A DNA stretch of 64,000 bases, from the NCBI RefSeq assembly GCF_028769735.1, contig NC_088173.1:21702038-21766037 (forward strand). Direction: 5' to 3'. Source of the DNA: Zonotrichia leucophrys gambelii (lineage: Eukaryota; Chordata; Aves; Passeriformes; Passerellidae). The notes beneath the pieces are model-generated. The model was not told the DNA's origin. It saw only the letters and a program-made list of their open reading frames with translations, and did not search any database. A program made the position numbers and the translations under genes. Shown piece after piece: positions 27,154-39,926 of the stretch. Within the stretch, counting starts at the first letter, position 1. Each line of letters opens with the position of its first letter.

Positions 27154-27200
27154 TGAAAAAAGGTTTCAAATTTTTCAAAATGAAAAAAGGTTTGAAATTT
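27154..27200. repeat. Direct repeat pair, 20 bp, 27-bp offset
   Basis: Copies at 27154-27173 and 27181-27200 read tgaaaaaaggtttcaaattt and tgaaaaaaggtttgaaattt, one mismatch. An 'aaatttc' unit is then repeated to about 27212. It looks like replication slippage. Confidence 0.8.
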
Positions 27201-27327
27201 CAAATTTCAAATTCTTCTTCCCATTTTTCATACTCTGGGATTTATAGTTTAAAAAAAAATCTTCAACACATTTTGCACTCAACAGACCTGAGTTCAAGTC
27301 ATTTCACTGCTGTACTGGATGAGATTT

Positions 27328-27342
27328 AAAAAAAAAAAAAAA
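27328..27342. repeat. Poly-A run
   Basis: About 15 consecutive A. Nothing upstream looks like a retrocopied transcript, so a simple homopolymer is the likeliest reading. Confidence 0.8.
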
Positions 27343-27776
27343 GGCAGCAAAGGATAACAGCAGTGTTGTGCTCTCTTGTATTTTTTTTAACACAGTATAA
27401 AGGAAACCTTTAGTGTCATAATATTCATGTAAAAATAGCTTAGGTGTACTCTATGTTTTCACCATAAAAATCTTATAATTGCTTTTTTCTTTCTGTAGTT
27501 TAAAGAAAAAAAAGTGAATAAAAAGTAAGGATATTCTTCTGTGAAAAAAGTAATGCCTCAAACATTTCCACGGAATTAAATTCAAGATCTGATTTTTGTG
27601 GAAAATACCACAAGAACACTGACAAATCAGTAATGTGGAGATCAGAGGTGCAACCAAATATCTCTAAACCTTCAGAGACATGAAATTTGTACCAATATTT
27701 GTGGTATTTGCACCCCCTTTAAATATTTACTCTTGTTTTTAATAATTTTTTATTACTTTGGATGAAAATTGAAATT

Positions 27777-27882
27777 GAGGACTGGCTGAATGGGAGATCC
27801 CAGAGGGTTTTATTCCCACAGGGTCTAGGTGGAAGTCGGTCACAAATGGTGTCCTCCAGGATTCTATGCTGGGCCCAGCAGT
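27777..27882 (+). mobile_element. CR1 LINE reverse-transcriptase fragment (decayed)
   Basis: The plus strand translates from 27777 as EDWLNGRSQRVLF and on to a CWAQQ end. This matches the CR1 ORF2 reverse-transcriptase segment where W-L-x-G-R-x-Q-R-V precedes the 'SGVPQGS.LGP' block; here the 'gtcctccaggattctatgct' bases are its mutated counterpart. Only about 35 codons remain, with no start and no flanking ORF2. It is the only LINE coding sequence I found in the window. The 83-codon minus-strand frame at 27719-27970 is antisense to it. Confidence 0.8.
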
Positions 27883-29040
27883 AGGCTTCAAACTGCAGAA
27901 GAAACTCTGCATAGTTAGGATTTAATTTTTTTTTTAACATCATGGATGATATAGAAAAATCATAGATCATATGGAAGAATCTTAGAGTGAAACTTAGATT
28001 TAATCTTAAATTGAAAAAAAGAGTTATAAACTCTGCCAGACTTCACTGAAATAGAAGTAATAGGGTTCCTCTCCAAGATAGATTTCTGACAAGTTTAAAA
28101 TCTCTTTTTAAGCTCAATTGATTTTTTTTCAATTTGTTCAAGTTGCTGTTAATAGACTCACCTCTTGGCTACCAATTTCTATTAAATCTGTGCTCTCATT
28201 ATTTTTTAATATAAAGTAGATTTTAATTAGCAAGTCCATTAGTCAGAGTAGCATAAGAAAAATTCACAAAACATTTTAAAATTAACCACTTAAAATTAAT
28301 CTCTGCAACTGTTATTTACCTGCCGTTATTTTTTTGTCTGTGAGTCCAAGGTATAACCTTGTACCCAACGCCTTTGTGCACGGCATTAAGTTATTGTTTT
28401 CTTTGGAAAAGAGTGCAGAAAATTAGCTGTACTTTTTTTTTTTTTAATTTTTATGTTTAGAACCTTTCTCTTTTTCAGCACATGCAACCTCTTACCTGCT
28501 GTGTAATTATTGCCTCTCTGAACAGCCTTTATTGAAAAGATTTCTAAATACACTTTCTCTCCCTCCCATTTTCAGTTGTGCAACTTAAAACAATGACTCT
28601 CTTTGACTGTTACTCTATTAGAAAAAAATTGGAGGTTTGTGGAATTCCAAATTACAGTTGGTTTGGTTTCAGTTCAAGTCTTACTACAGAAGTTGTCCTG
28701 AGATGTTAAGGTGAAGGTATATAAAATAATAATCTCAAACAAAAGGAAAAAGAAAGGTAGATAATGGTAAAAACAGCTGTGCTTGATATTGTTATTTAAG
28801 GTAGAAACCTAAAAAGTCAATCAAGAAATTAAGCATTTAGCTGGATTGAATTGATCTTATACATTTACACCCAGCTCTAAATATGGAGTAAGGATTCCAA
28901 TGAAGAAAATCATTTAGCAAAAAAGCGTTATTTGAATGCAAAAATTTGATTTGGGATAAATTATTCTAAAGATAATGAAACAAAAGAAGAGTACAAGCAT
29001 GTGTAAAACAGGAACTTGATAAGCTCTCAATTGCCAGATG
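27883..29040. other. AT-rich noncoding DNA
   Basis: No family or exon recognised. It includes a T run of about 13 near 28433-28446. Only short chance frames. Confidence 0.55.
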
Positions 29041-29466
29041 TCATTTTAATATACAAACTAAAATAGAGGAAGAAGCCTTAGCTAGAGAAAGGCATGCCAC
29101 TATTAGAGGTATGAGTAGGATACACATATTTGTTGGCTCAGTTGAAGACAACACTTTGTACTCCTTTGTAACGTGACATGACTGTGCTTTGGAAAGATGA
29201 TGGGCAATGCACTCTGCTTCCAGCATTTCCCTGTGCTGAATCTGACAGAGCAATGGTGGGGTGGTGGCAATTGGTAACTCTTCCCACAGCCCATCAACAA
29301 AGAAATAATCACCTAATCTGACCTTTGCCTTTACCTTTACCTCCTCTAAGGAACAAATGGTCAGAATAGTCTTGTCACAGGAAAACAGTAAACCACACCA
29401 CTGGAGAACTATGCCATGGTAATTTTTTCGATTCCTAATGTGATAAATTTCAATTAGCAAAATCAT
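29041..29466 (-). other. Unrecognised 141-codon open frame
   Basis: The frame begins MILLIEIYHIRNRKNYHG and ends with a hydrophobic stretch around MCILLIPLIVACLSLAK that could span a membrane. I recognise no domain. A second reverse frame of 69 codons (29103-29312) overlaps it in another phase. No upstream promoter, splice support or poly-A signal is convincing. It could be chance, part of a decayed repeat, or a lineage-specific transcript. It is listed because it is among the longest frames outside the LTR, not because I believe it is coding. Confidence 0.15.
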
Positions 29467-30599
29467 GAAAGTTTCTCCGTTTTCATAGAAAAAGTGGAGT
29501 GTTGAATACTAAAAGATTGGTCAGCTATATCAGTTCATTGGGGATGACTTGGTTTTGAGTTGTCAGTAGAATATTCCTGAAAAATTGAAAAGAAATAAAG
29601 GAGCAGAGAGGGAGATTTTTCCTGGCAGAGGTCAGCAGTCCTGACATCTCTGTTCAGAAAGAAAAAGGAGATAGGATTTGCCTTAATTCTCTAAAAAGAA
29701 GTGGCAGGAATCTCACTTGACATATACATATTTTAGGAGAGAAAAAGAAGGAATTTTGAGTGATAAGGTATAAAAGCAGACTGAAATCAAGAACACGGAT
29801 GTACACAGCAGCTGGTGGATTTGTTTTTATGTATTTTATTCATGTCTTTGTTGTTAGACCAAATTCTGCATTATTTATGTTTGTGCACAGAGAGGAAACA
29901 CAGGTAAAAATCACACTGTGTTTGTTGGGAAAAATACAGCAGGAAATTGATGGATAACAAAGAATTTTACAGTGAACAAAAAACAAAAGGCAGGAAACAG
30001 GTATCATCCAGGCTTAGCAACTTCACTGAATGTGAAATGAAGTTACTGAAAAAGGATAAAAAGGAAAATAATGGAAATTAAACAAAACCAAAGAAAGTGA
30101 GGTTAGTAAGCTTGAAAAAAAAATAGGCCTAAAACCATGAAGAAGTATATCTGCTTAAAAAGTGTAACTCAATTAGCAAGGTAACAAAGAAACTAATATT
30201 GTAGGATTTACAATGTCAGAGTGAGCATTGCAAAAAACATATTTGCAGGGCAGTGAAAAAGTTAACAGTGATATTTCCAGTATTACAAGTAGGAAAACAG
30301 AACAAATTATATTTCAGCTACCTGGGAAATAACATAAATGTGATGGAAGCAATAGAAGAGAATGAGAAGTAAGTTGATTTTTACTCTGTCTCCTAGTTCT
30401 GTGGCAGTGAGGTGCAATTGTCATTTCACCTGAGCAACACATCACCTACAGAAGCATGTTGATATTCTCTCTTCATTGCCATTATTTAATGAGGGACAGG
30501 TTGGTTTTTTAATCCTTTTTGAGCACATTGCTGCAGCTGTAGCCTTGCTCTGTATCTGTGCACATATTAACTATGAATATGTTTTGGCCACTGCTGCAG
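29467..30599. other. AT-rich noncoding DNA
   Basis: A-rich on the plus strand, particularly 29900-30130. No exon or repeat recognised. The left end of the LTR-like element may extend into the last 100-150 bp. Confidence 0.5.
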
Positions 30600-31099
30600 A
30601 ACAGATGTGCTTAAACTTCCTTCTGGAGAAACTCCCCAAAGAGACCAAAAGGGTTTAGATTCAAAAATAAATTTTATTCCAAAATAGAAGTCCAAGTGTA
30701 TTGACTTTCCAAATGAAAAGAAGTTAAAGTAATGAATAAAAAGAACAAAAATGGAGAGTTTTATATACTGCCCATTCTGTCCCTGTAGACTGGAACTTTT
30801 GTGTTTCAGTTCCATTATCTTGATACTTTCTGAACAGCAGCAAGATCTGATCTTTTCCCCTCTGTCCCAGAGAAGCCCTTCCCTTTGTGTTTGTGGCCTT
30901 GTTAGCAGACTCATCCTCTCTGCTGCCTCTTAACCTCTGCGTGAGCTCCAGCCTTTGGCTGGCTCTTGCTTGCCAGCACAGCAACCTTTCCTACCCTGCA
31001 TACACTCAGAAATTCCCTGGTGATAGGAGAAGCCTTCTTCTCCAAAGGGCTCTGTTGGAGCCAGACTCTTCTTAGGAGAGGAGCCTGGGGACCCAGACA
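30600..31099 (-). mobile_element. Probable degenerate LTR, minus orientation
   Basis: Read on the minus strand, the block starts with TG (tgtctgggtccccaggctcc), runs through about 330 bp of GC-richer sequence, reaches a TATA box (gtatataaaac, plus-strand about 30757-30768), and about 90 bp later an AATAAA-type polyadenylation signal (aataaaattta, plus-strand about 30669-30680). That order of U3, TATA and poly-A signal is how LTRs are built. I could not fix the far end or find a target-site duplication, and I do not recognise the family. The several overlapping frames of 60-115 codons on both strands are shadows of this element. Confidence 0.45.
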
Positions 31100-33660
31100 T
31101 AAATTTTAGCAAAGATGGTCAAGAGAGCAAGTACTGTTGTCTACTATGCATTGAAGCACTGTATATTTCAGGATGGATACTTGATGGTTTCTTTGTTGAT
31201 TTGTTTATATTTAATCTTCAGTTGCCTTAAAATTACATTAGCATACCTTTTAATTATTGGACAAGGCTTGATTTGAATTATCAGGAGGCTATGTGTTATT
31301 AATAAAATGTAGATAGTTAAATGTTTCAAAATAATGTTGGCTTCTGGTTAAACTAAGCCTGACTTTAAGATGGTGGATTTTTGCACACACTAGCCTTAAA
31401 ACTATCCTCCTTTGTGAGAATAATTTCTGAGACATTTATCAGACAATTAAAATTGAGATGTCTGGGCAGGTTTTCTAATGAAGGATTAATACTGTACAAT
31501 TTTATTTCTTTTGGTTTGCTCTTACATTCATACCTTTTGTCATGCTATTTTGTAAGACTTTTATCAAGTGCTACATTGGTAATCCTCTTTCCAACATGTC
31601 CTTTGCAGTTTTGAGTGCTTCGCTTGTTTTGTGCTCTTGCCACTTCTCTTCCCACAGATTAAACCCCTTACATAGAAGCAGTCGATAGCACTACCTGACA
31701 GTGATGGGAGTACTCAGAAAAAAAGGAGCATTTTGTAAAGCTCAGAATCTCAGGCAAGAATGTAATTTCACTGTTGATAAAACACAAACACAACAACCCA
31801 AACGCACAAAGCAAAACTAAAGAAATATAGCAAATTCAACAAAACAATACTAATCTAGATGGATAAAGATGTAACACCACCTAGACTGAGAAAAGTAACC
31901 TTGCTATAAATTCATAAACTATGTTCTTTTAGTTTTCCTTTTCATTTTTGTTTGATGTATTTTTAAAGATTGCTACCTACAGGAGTTCATTGAATTGCAA
32001 ATATTTGGCATAAATTACCCCCTTACCTGGTTTTACAGAATAGTTTAGTTGACTGGTAAAGATAGAGAATTTCAGTTGCTTTGTGGAACAATCTCCATGT
32101 AAAATGACTGGCAGAGTATAGTTATAAGAGGTAAGAAATAGAGGAAGGAAAAACTGAGTTGGGTTCTTGTTGATATTAAAACTGTTGGAGATAAAATTTA
32201 TTGAAAAAGTAAAACATTTCTAAGGCTTGCATTTCATTGTATATTAAGATGCAGTCCATTGATAACAAGTGGTTCTTCAGAGCATGCTCTTTTCTTCACA
32301 GATTAATTTCCTAAACAAGTAGAAATTATAAATCTGTCTCAGCATTATGTTTCATGTCTTGTAGATCAGAAAATGCTCTGCAGCTGGATGACTTCAGCGC
32401 CACTGAAGCTGTGTATAACAAAACAACAGAAAAGGAGTCAGGGAGGAGAAAAGAACAATAACGTGGAGAAACTCATCCTTTTTTCTTCTACCTCTGAGTG
32501 GGGGTTGGTGTCTCTCTAGGAATCAAGGTGCTCGAGTTCCCTTGAGGCAAAAGAGAATAAATTGCCAGTAGCAGACAAGGTGAATGCAATTGTGTATAAG
32601 GTGGGTGAATAGAAGAATCTCTTTGTGATTGCTTTCAAAACCATCAAGGGGGTCTGAAATAGGGCAGCCAAAGGGTATATTTTTCACTTTACATAATTTT
32701 TTTTGTGGCTGTGTAATTTTCATGTAAAATTTATAATGTTGTATGTTCAAAATAGATGATGAAACCTGCTTTGCAAATTACAATGCGTCTATCATTAGAT
32801 ACTATGATTCACTGTGTTACTACGATTCACTTAGCTCAATTCTTAAGGAAAATCATAGGCAGTGATTTGGAAAAGCTCCCCCTCTACAGCAGAAACACAA
32901 TAATTTCTTTCCAAGTAAGAGCTGTTAAATATGTAGCCAATGCATCATTTGCATATTAATAGTGAAAGTATTCTGATAAATTACAGTTTTCTGTCTTTTT
33001 AAATCACGCATATAGCTCTTGAATGTTGTATAATATTATCACTGGATCATAGAGATTTTCAGCTTTATCTAATATAATTTGTTATAAGCATTAAAATGAA
33101 GTTCCCAGCTCTTCCTGATTAACAGTCTTTTTTTTGTTTTGTTTCTATAGCTAACGTCACAACAAGAACAAAATTATTTGAAATAAATATCACTTTTAAA
33201 AGAGGAGAAAAATAAAGTATTTTGCTTTAGCATATTATTTTCTTCTTGCACATTTTCCTTGTCAGGTTCTTCATAGAACATGCTGTTCTCTCTTGTGACA
33301 CAATGCCTAACAGATTTCTACAGAAATATTTTGTTCTGTAAAAAACCTAAAACATGTCTAGAAAAAAAGAATGCACTTCATGACTAGAGTGTCTTTCTCA
33401 TCCTAGGCTTTCTTTATTCAAATTCATGAATTTGAGATGGTTGCTAACAGCCTATTATAGCAGCATAAGATAGTGTAAATGGTACAAGCTCAGACTAAAA
33501 GCATTTTACCTGACTACACAGGCAGCCGTGTGTTTTACTAACACTTAACTTGAAAAAATATTACAAAGTAGAGGATCATTACTTTAGACTTAATGAAAAG
33601 CATCTCTTCATCTAGGAGAGGTCAAAGTAGATAAGATGGTGAATGTGTGAAGAGAGTGAA
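31100..33660. other. AT-rich noncoding DNA
   Basis: No exon or known repeat recognised. A slightly GC-richer segment lies at about 32370-32660. Frames of up to 77 codons look like chance. Confidence 0.5.
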
Positions 33661-33687
33661 AGAGCTTGTGAATCTCTCACAAGCTCT
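33661..33687. repeat. Perfect hairpin, 11-bp arms
   Basis: agagcttgtga at 33661-33671 is the exact reverse complement of tcacaagctct at 33677-33687, separated by atctc. No T run follows, and this is vertebrate DNA, so it is not a bacterial-type terminator. Confidence 0.8.
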
Positions 33688-36439
33688 GACACATCTTTTG
33701 TGCTCGCTCAGGAGAAATGTGTAAGTGTATTCAAGCTGCTTTTAGTGAGAGGGTAATTTTCTATGAAAGTTTCTTTTGGATTAATTCACTTAAGAGAAGG
33801 TAGTGCTTTTCTTTTCTCCAACACTCTGGGGTCAGGAGATTTTAACTCCTGGTAAAATGCAGTGAAAGGCTCCATGCCCTAAGGCTGTAATGGTTGCTAG
33901 CTGCTCTGGGGAAACCTATAAATACAGTACTGTCTCTATCCATATGTTCCACACAGCTCAGGAAATCTGTGGCAGGACCACATCTGAGCTTTCCCACATG
34001 AGACCTATAACACCACAGTAGTTATCTTTGTGGCATGATGGTTTCTCTTCTGGAAAGGTAATAATGCATTTAGAGAGAATGCAAAATATGGATTGCTGGG
34101 TACTTGAGCAAGAGTAGGATGAATGTTTTCCAACAGGAAGGGGTGTTACAGAAAATATATAAAATATAAGATGCATCATTGTGTGTGGCCCTGTGTAAGT
34201 TAAAAACATAAGAAAATTTAAAAAAAACAACAACAAAAAACCCCAAACAAACACACTGTAGCTTCAAAAAGAATATTTCTTAATAGAAGAACTGGGCCTA
34301 CACTTGGAATGCTTAACAGGACTTATAAGTAAAAGTGCTTCTTAATCCAAATGAAGGATCAGCCTGAGATTATGATATAAGGCCTTGGATGGCACATAAA
34401 AACTAATGTGTTCTTACCTGCTTCTAAAATCCTTGCAGCTATGGTTGTATAGCTGAACTATTAGTTTATTTTTATTCAAGGAATGACACATCTGCACTTC
34501 ACTTTATCCCCAGGCTTAAACATATTATGCTTTAACTACTATTACACCCTCTCTTTCATCCCATGGCAGACATATCACTTTGATTTTATATCGTTTTACT
34601 GAGTGCTTATTTTATGACAGGTTTCTGTTTTGCTTGCATTGGGAGAGGGAGGGGATGTTGAAGGCAGAAGAAGGAGGGAACATTGAGGGAATTTTCACCT
34701 GTATTCAGACAATTCTGTACCTTGCAAAAGTGAAGTTATATTCCTTTTAAAGAAACATCATTATAAACTACAAATATTCATTATTCCCTCTGACAAAAGA
34801 ATATTTCATTCAGGGTAATAAAAGAATATTTGTGGTGGTGAACTGCCCTAGAATGAAATATTTCTCTTTCTTGTTATAAATCTGTGCAAATGCTTTAAAA
34901 ATATATTAGTTCATTGTAATATATTCACAGGCATCCACATTTTCACACAGAAATTGACAAATATACCTGTGTGTGTCAACAAGTATATTCATTCATCCAT
35001 GCAAAATGGATGCTTCAGATGAATATTTGTATCATCCTTTGGTTTGCTGCACACACACATGCACATATATAAAAAAAAAAGAAGACTGTTTTGTGTTTTT
35101 TTTAACAAATAATTGGACATTAACCCAAAATCATATGTAATTTGCTGCACTGGAAATACCATCAACAAAACTTTATTGTAAATGTCTTTAAATGTAGGGG
35201 AAGTTGTAAGTCAAAGGATACTTGTCAGTGCAGGTTGAAAATTAATATTTTCATCTGAATGACAATTTATTTAGAATCTTGTGAATGTTTTTAGATGTTA
35301 CTTTAACAGGTACTGCCTCTGGGGAAAAAAAAATACTTAGAAGTCTTATGATAACCCAGAATACTTATTTTACCATACTTTTAATTTAATATTTTCAGGT
35401 GAATGTGGCAAACAATGACTTTAGCTAGTCTTTACAAATTATATGTATGATACTTTTACGGTGATATATGTACAGTGACTGCTTGTACTTCATGATGTTT
35501 ATTCTTATTGAAAAGCAAAATTATATACAGTTGTCCAAATGACATTGTGTTGATAATATTTGCCACAACTCCTAGAAATTCCAACATTTATTCTCGTAAT
35601 ATCTCTACCATAAATAATATTTATCAGAAATCAATTTTATAGAAAAGAATAATTATCTAAAAATTCTAGGTTGCACTATGAGTATGATAACAAACATAAG
35701 CAATATAATTGATGTTCAGATACAATTTTTACCATACATAACATTTATAGAAATAGAAAAAAAAGCATTCATGCTCCTATTTTTCTCTCAAGACTTATTC
35801 TCAAAATGTGTCAATCCTGCAATGAATAAGGAAGATAGCAATGCAGTTTTGCATGGTAAAATATATGCAATAAGGAGTAAAGCTTAAAAAACCTGGAATT
35901 ATTGTTTCATATAACACAAAGTCAAGTTGTAGGATTTATTGTCTTAGGGTGCAGTAGAAGTCGCAATGTATAGGGGCTGAGAAGTATGAAATCCTCTCAG
36001 TGACTATCAAACATGACTGTGTGGATGAGAGTTCCAGAGAGGCTTAGAGAGTAGTACTTGAGGGAGGCTGAAAATCTATGTTGTTTTCTAGCATTTTCTC
36101 ATATTAACAGATGCTTTGGAAAATACTAGACAGATCAATGAACGACATATTTAGTAAGTGTATATTATAGTTTTAAGGAAATTATAATGTAAGTTTTAGT
36201 CTAATTGCCATAGAAATTTTCCTGATATTTTTCAAAAGTACTTCTAAATTCAAAGATGAAAATTCACCCAAAAAAAAAGGTGCAAAATTTCTTTGTGGGC
36301 TTTTAAATTGAAAGTGATATGTATGTGGAGTAATTTTTAAAAATGGAATTCAGCCCCAAAGGACAGAATAACAAACTGCAGCAGGTTTCATATTGGTACT
36401 ATATGTAAACTTGAGCTCAGTTTCATTTGAAACTAAACT
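33688..36439. other. AT-rich noncoding DNA
   Basis: Nothing recognised. It includes an A/C-rich simple stretch at about 34218-34257, which gives a hydrophobic reverse frame, and CA/TA simple sequence near 35049-35080. Confidence 0.55.
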
Positions 36440-36545
36440 CTCTCTATGAATAGTAATATATTTATTATTTTATGTATTAAAAGTGTATGCATATTAATTT
36501 ATAGTATAATAATTATTATATAAATTACATTGATAATTTAGTATT
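36440..36545. repeat. Extremely AT-rich tract with palindrome
   Basis: About 100 bp with very few G or C. It contains tataataattattata at 36505-36520, a perfect 16-bp palindrome. Such a tract would melt or extrude easily, but no specific role can be read from it. Confidence 0.7.
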
Positions 36546-38159
36546 TGCAACAACATTTAGCTAAATATCTGTTTCATAGTGCAGATGTAATGTTGTTGAT
36601 GTAAACTTGAGGGCGGACTTGGGAAAATTCCAAGTTGCACTCATGGTCATTTCCTCACACTGGAAGAAACTTGTAGTGAACAAATCCATCCTCTAAGGAT
36701 TTAGTCCCTTTTGCAGGAGTCACAGAGACATTTAAGATGATGACAAGTATCTCTGTGTTGGAATGCTTAGTTTGATTTTTTAATTTTCTTACACTACCAT
36801 TCAGTCTGCATGTTATTCCAGGCTCTATTTCCTACTCTTAAGAGAATAACTGCTTTCCCGCCAGATAAGAATAAAGTGAGATACTGGGAATATACCATAG
36901 GAGAAAGAGAAAAGAAGGAATTATGTATTATATTTCAAAGATTATTTTTTAAAAATGTTTCTTAGCTGTAAAATTACCATACACATGTGCAACCTGTACC
37001 ATCCACGTTATAGCATCAGTGACTTTGACCAGTGCTTGAAGTTTTCTGGTTGAAATGACAAGTTAAGGTATGGAACAACATTTTCCTTTCCTTTGCTTCT
37101 TGGAAAAAAATCTTTATTGCCTTTTTTAAGTAGTTTGCTGAATTTATCCCTATGCTAATTCAAGCACAGTGATTCTCTCCCTGCTGTTACAATGCCTGGA
37201 ACAGCATATATTTTAGATGATGGAAATTAATTTCAGTGTCAGACTTTCATGAGTACGCCAAGGGAAAAATAAAACAATCAAAAAATATTTTAAAGTGGAA
37301 TGCAAGGAGAATGGAGGAAATCATAAAGATTTATAAAGGATACATATTCATAAAAATAAAATTTTAAAAGTTAATTAACTAGGAACAGTGTTTTCTAATT
37401 AAAAATAATAAACAATGAAAATTATCCCAAACTGGTTTGTCTATGAAATATATATTTTGCATTTGTAATTTTCTTCCCTTCCCTGCCTTTTATATCAGAA
37501 GTTGTTCAGTCAATAAAGTCAGGGTACACCTCCTAGTTGCTTTAAAAGGGGTAGAATTTCTCACACAATTCATAAAATATTCTGAAAAAGGCGTTTCTTG
37601 ATCAAAATATTAAATAATCACATTTTCATCTTCATTTATCAGTAAATTTCTTGTCATTTCAGAAAAATTTGATCCACCACATAATATCCTAAGTCAATTA
37701 AAGGTGTCAACTAGCCACAGTTAGGATTGGCCCCTCATTTGGAGGTTTAAGCACCACCACTCAGCTGGAAGAATGTTTATCAACCTGCTGTTGTGCAAAG
37801 TTGCCCAAGTTGCTTCAGAACACTTTTAGTGTCTGTTCATACTAACTCCATTCCCCTTGAAATTTCATAATAGAGTAACAAGTTATAAATAGTGGTAGTG
37901 GAAGACAATACTTTAAAATATCACAGTTGTTTTTACCACCTGCCCTTTAGAATTCGTTCATCTTCTACAATGCACAGTGATATTTAATACAGACATTCCT
38001 AAGCAGACCAAAAATCAATATTTCTATTTATATCATTCAATGCAGCTCTCTGAAAATACAGTCTTTTCAACTTATACTTCAGGCTAATTTCACAAGATCT
38101 TCCTTAAAAAATACAGTCCTTATTTCCAGGATGTTTCATGTGCAGCCTCACCGGATGGT
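36546..38159. other. AT-rich noncoding DNA
   Basis: No exon, RNA or repeat family recognised, and no open frame of note. Confidence 0.55.
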
Positions 38160-38303
38160 TGAGAGAGGGGATTGTCCCTCTCTGCTCTGTGCTGATGTGG
38201 CCTCACCTTCAATATTCTCTGCAGGTTTGGGCACCACAATGTAATAAAGATGTAAAACTATTATAAAACATCCAAAACAGGGCTACAAAGATACTGGGAA
38301 GGA
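38160..38303 (+). mobile_element. CR1 LINE internal 3'-region fragment
   Basis: The string 'ggattgtccctctctgctct', then 'tgtggcctcacc', 'caggtttgggcacc' and 'acagggctacaaagat' follow the order of the CR1 segment where the first block precedes '...gaggccacacct...tgggcccct'. It is in plus orientation, truncated at both ends and well diverged. The piece lies upstream of the part represented at 39927-40325, in the same orientation and about 1.6 kb away. The two could be parts of one insertion only if about 1.6 kb of other DNA was later added between them. Confidence 0.75.
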
Positions 38304-38327
38304 AACAATATATTTGCTTTCTAATTC

Positions 38328-38341
38328 TTTTTTTTTTTTTT
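38328..38341. repeat. Poly-T run
   Basis: About 14 consecutive T, starting about 25 bp after the CR1 fragment ends. CR1 elements do not end in poly-A, so this is unlikely to be part of the insertion. Confidence 0.8.
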
Positions 38342-39926
38342 GCAATTTAATAGACAATAATCTTTTAGAGTGTCTCCCTTTAAATAATTTAAGCATGGTT
38401 ACAGCTTGAAATAAGACTTGGAGGTAACTAATCATGCATAGTTTGGGAGGACACTCACCTCTCTGCTCACTACAGAGAGGCTCAATTATCAAAACTATTT
38501 CAAGTTTTTGTTTTAGACAGAAGCAGAATAAGTTAAATGGAATAAATAAAATGTATTATTTTTCTGTCAGTCTGAATATTATTTATATTTCTGTTAATTT
38601 CTGTGCTAAGACTCCCTGTAAGGAGTCCCCACTCTGCATGACAATTTTCATGTCACTATATAAATCTTCTATTTCTTGTGGAAAACAAGAACTCATTAGA
38701 AAATGACCCAAAAGTAATTACATATGTGACATTAGATATTGTTCTGCATCTCATGACTAGATAAGAGTGGTTCTGGAAGTTACAGCATGTAACATCCTGT
38801 ATGTACCCAAAACTTTGAACAAAACTGTGATTTTTTTTCATTTATGATCTTTTTTTCCATTTTCAAAGATAAAGCAAAAATCAGAGATTGCTGACATTTT
38901 GTAAAAAAGTGAAAGAAAGGAGAAACAGAAAGAGAAGGGGTTTGGGTGACGGGGATTCAGATAAGCTTTACCATGGCAACTACTGTACCACAGAAAAGGT
39001 CGATTAACATGGAGCTGGAGATTAGGACGGAATGCCAGTGGTGTCACTAACACTCTTCTTCCTTCTCCCCAAGGAAGTACAAATGCAATCAGTTTTCGCC
39101 CACAGATGCCTTTTTTCTCAGGAAAGATGAAGATGACCAGGAGAGATATAGAACATTTTATTATTTTTTTTCCTATCAAAATACAGGGAACCAAAAAGCA
39201 TTTTTCAGTCTGCCCCTGTGATGGTGTTTGGGTCACTCAATTTGCTCTCTGCTGGATATGTTAATAGAAGTCCTGCTATGTCCTATTCCTGTGAGCTATA
39301 AATTTTGACAGCCTTTTGAAAGCTTGTACAGTAAAGAGTAGATTTTAGATTAAATCATCTTGAAGACTTATCTTGTCCAGAAAGGTTCCAAAGTTTATCC
39401 AAGCAGGTAAGTTTTTCTTCAAGACAGGAATAACCTTTGGATAAGATTGTAGGTGGGTCCTTTTGAGGAGTTTTCTTGAAATAATTATGTCATACTTCAC
39501 CCTTACTGCAGGCTTTCTGTTGGATGATAGATTTATTTACGGCGATGACAGTTTAAGCACTTTCTTCCACTTTTAAGAATTTTAAATGTTGATGCTAATC
39601 TAAATCTATATAAGAGCAGATGAAAAATGTAATTTAGCATTGGTACTATGACTATAATGAAAAGATCTTTGATGCTGATAAATGCAAATCGAGCTAACAG
39701 GTCATCATGAATAGATGATTTATTACAGCAGCTTCAGGGACATGTCTCCTTCTTAGAAGTGTTTCAGTTATAGTAAAGGGTACAGCAACACCTTAATCAG
39801 CATTTTTAAGTGCTTTCTGCAGTAGCATATCTGCTGCTCATAGAGCAGCCAGTCTGCAGTAGGGAGAAGCAATTCTGCATATAGCTTAAAATATGGGAAT
39901 CCTGGACTTAAAATATATTTAAAGGA
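38342..39926. other. AT-rich noncoding DNA
   Basis: No exon or repeat family recognised. Reverse frames of 132 codons (38838-39236) and 81 codons (39768-40013) have no visible domain; the second runs into the CR1 fragment. Confidence 0.5.

Noticed and set aside
27719..27970. 83-codon minus-strand frame
   Set aside because: It is antisense to the CR1 reverse-transcriptase fragment.
38838..39236. 132-codon minus-strand frame
   Set aside because: No domain recognised, low-complexity hydrophobic patches, and no convincing splice or promoter signals.
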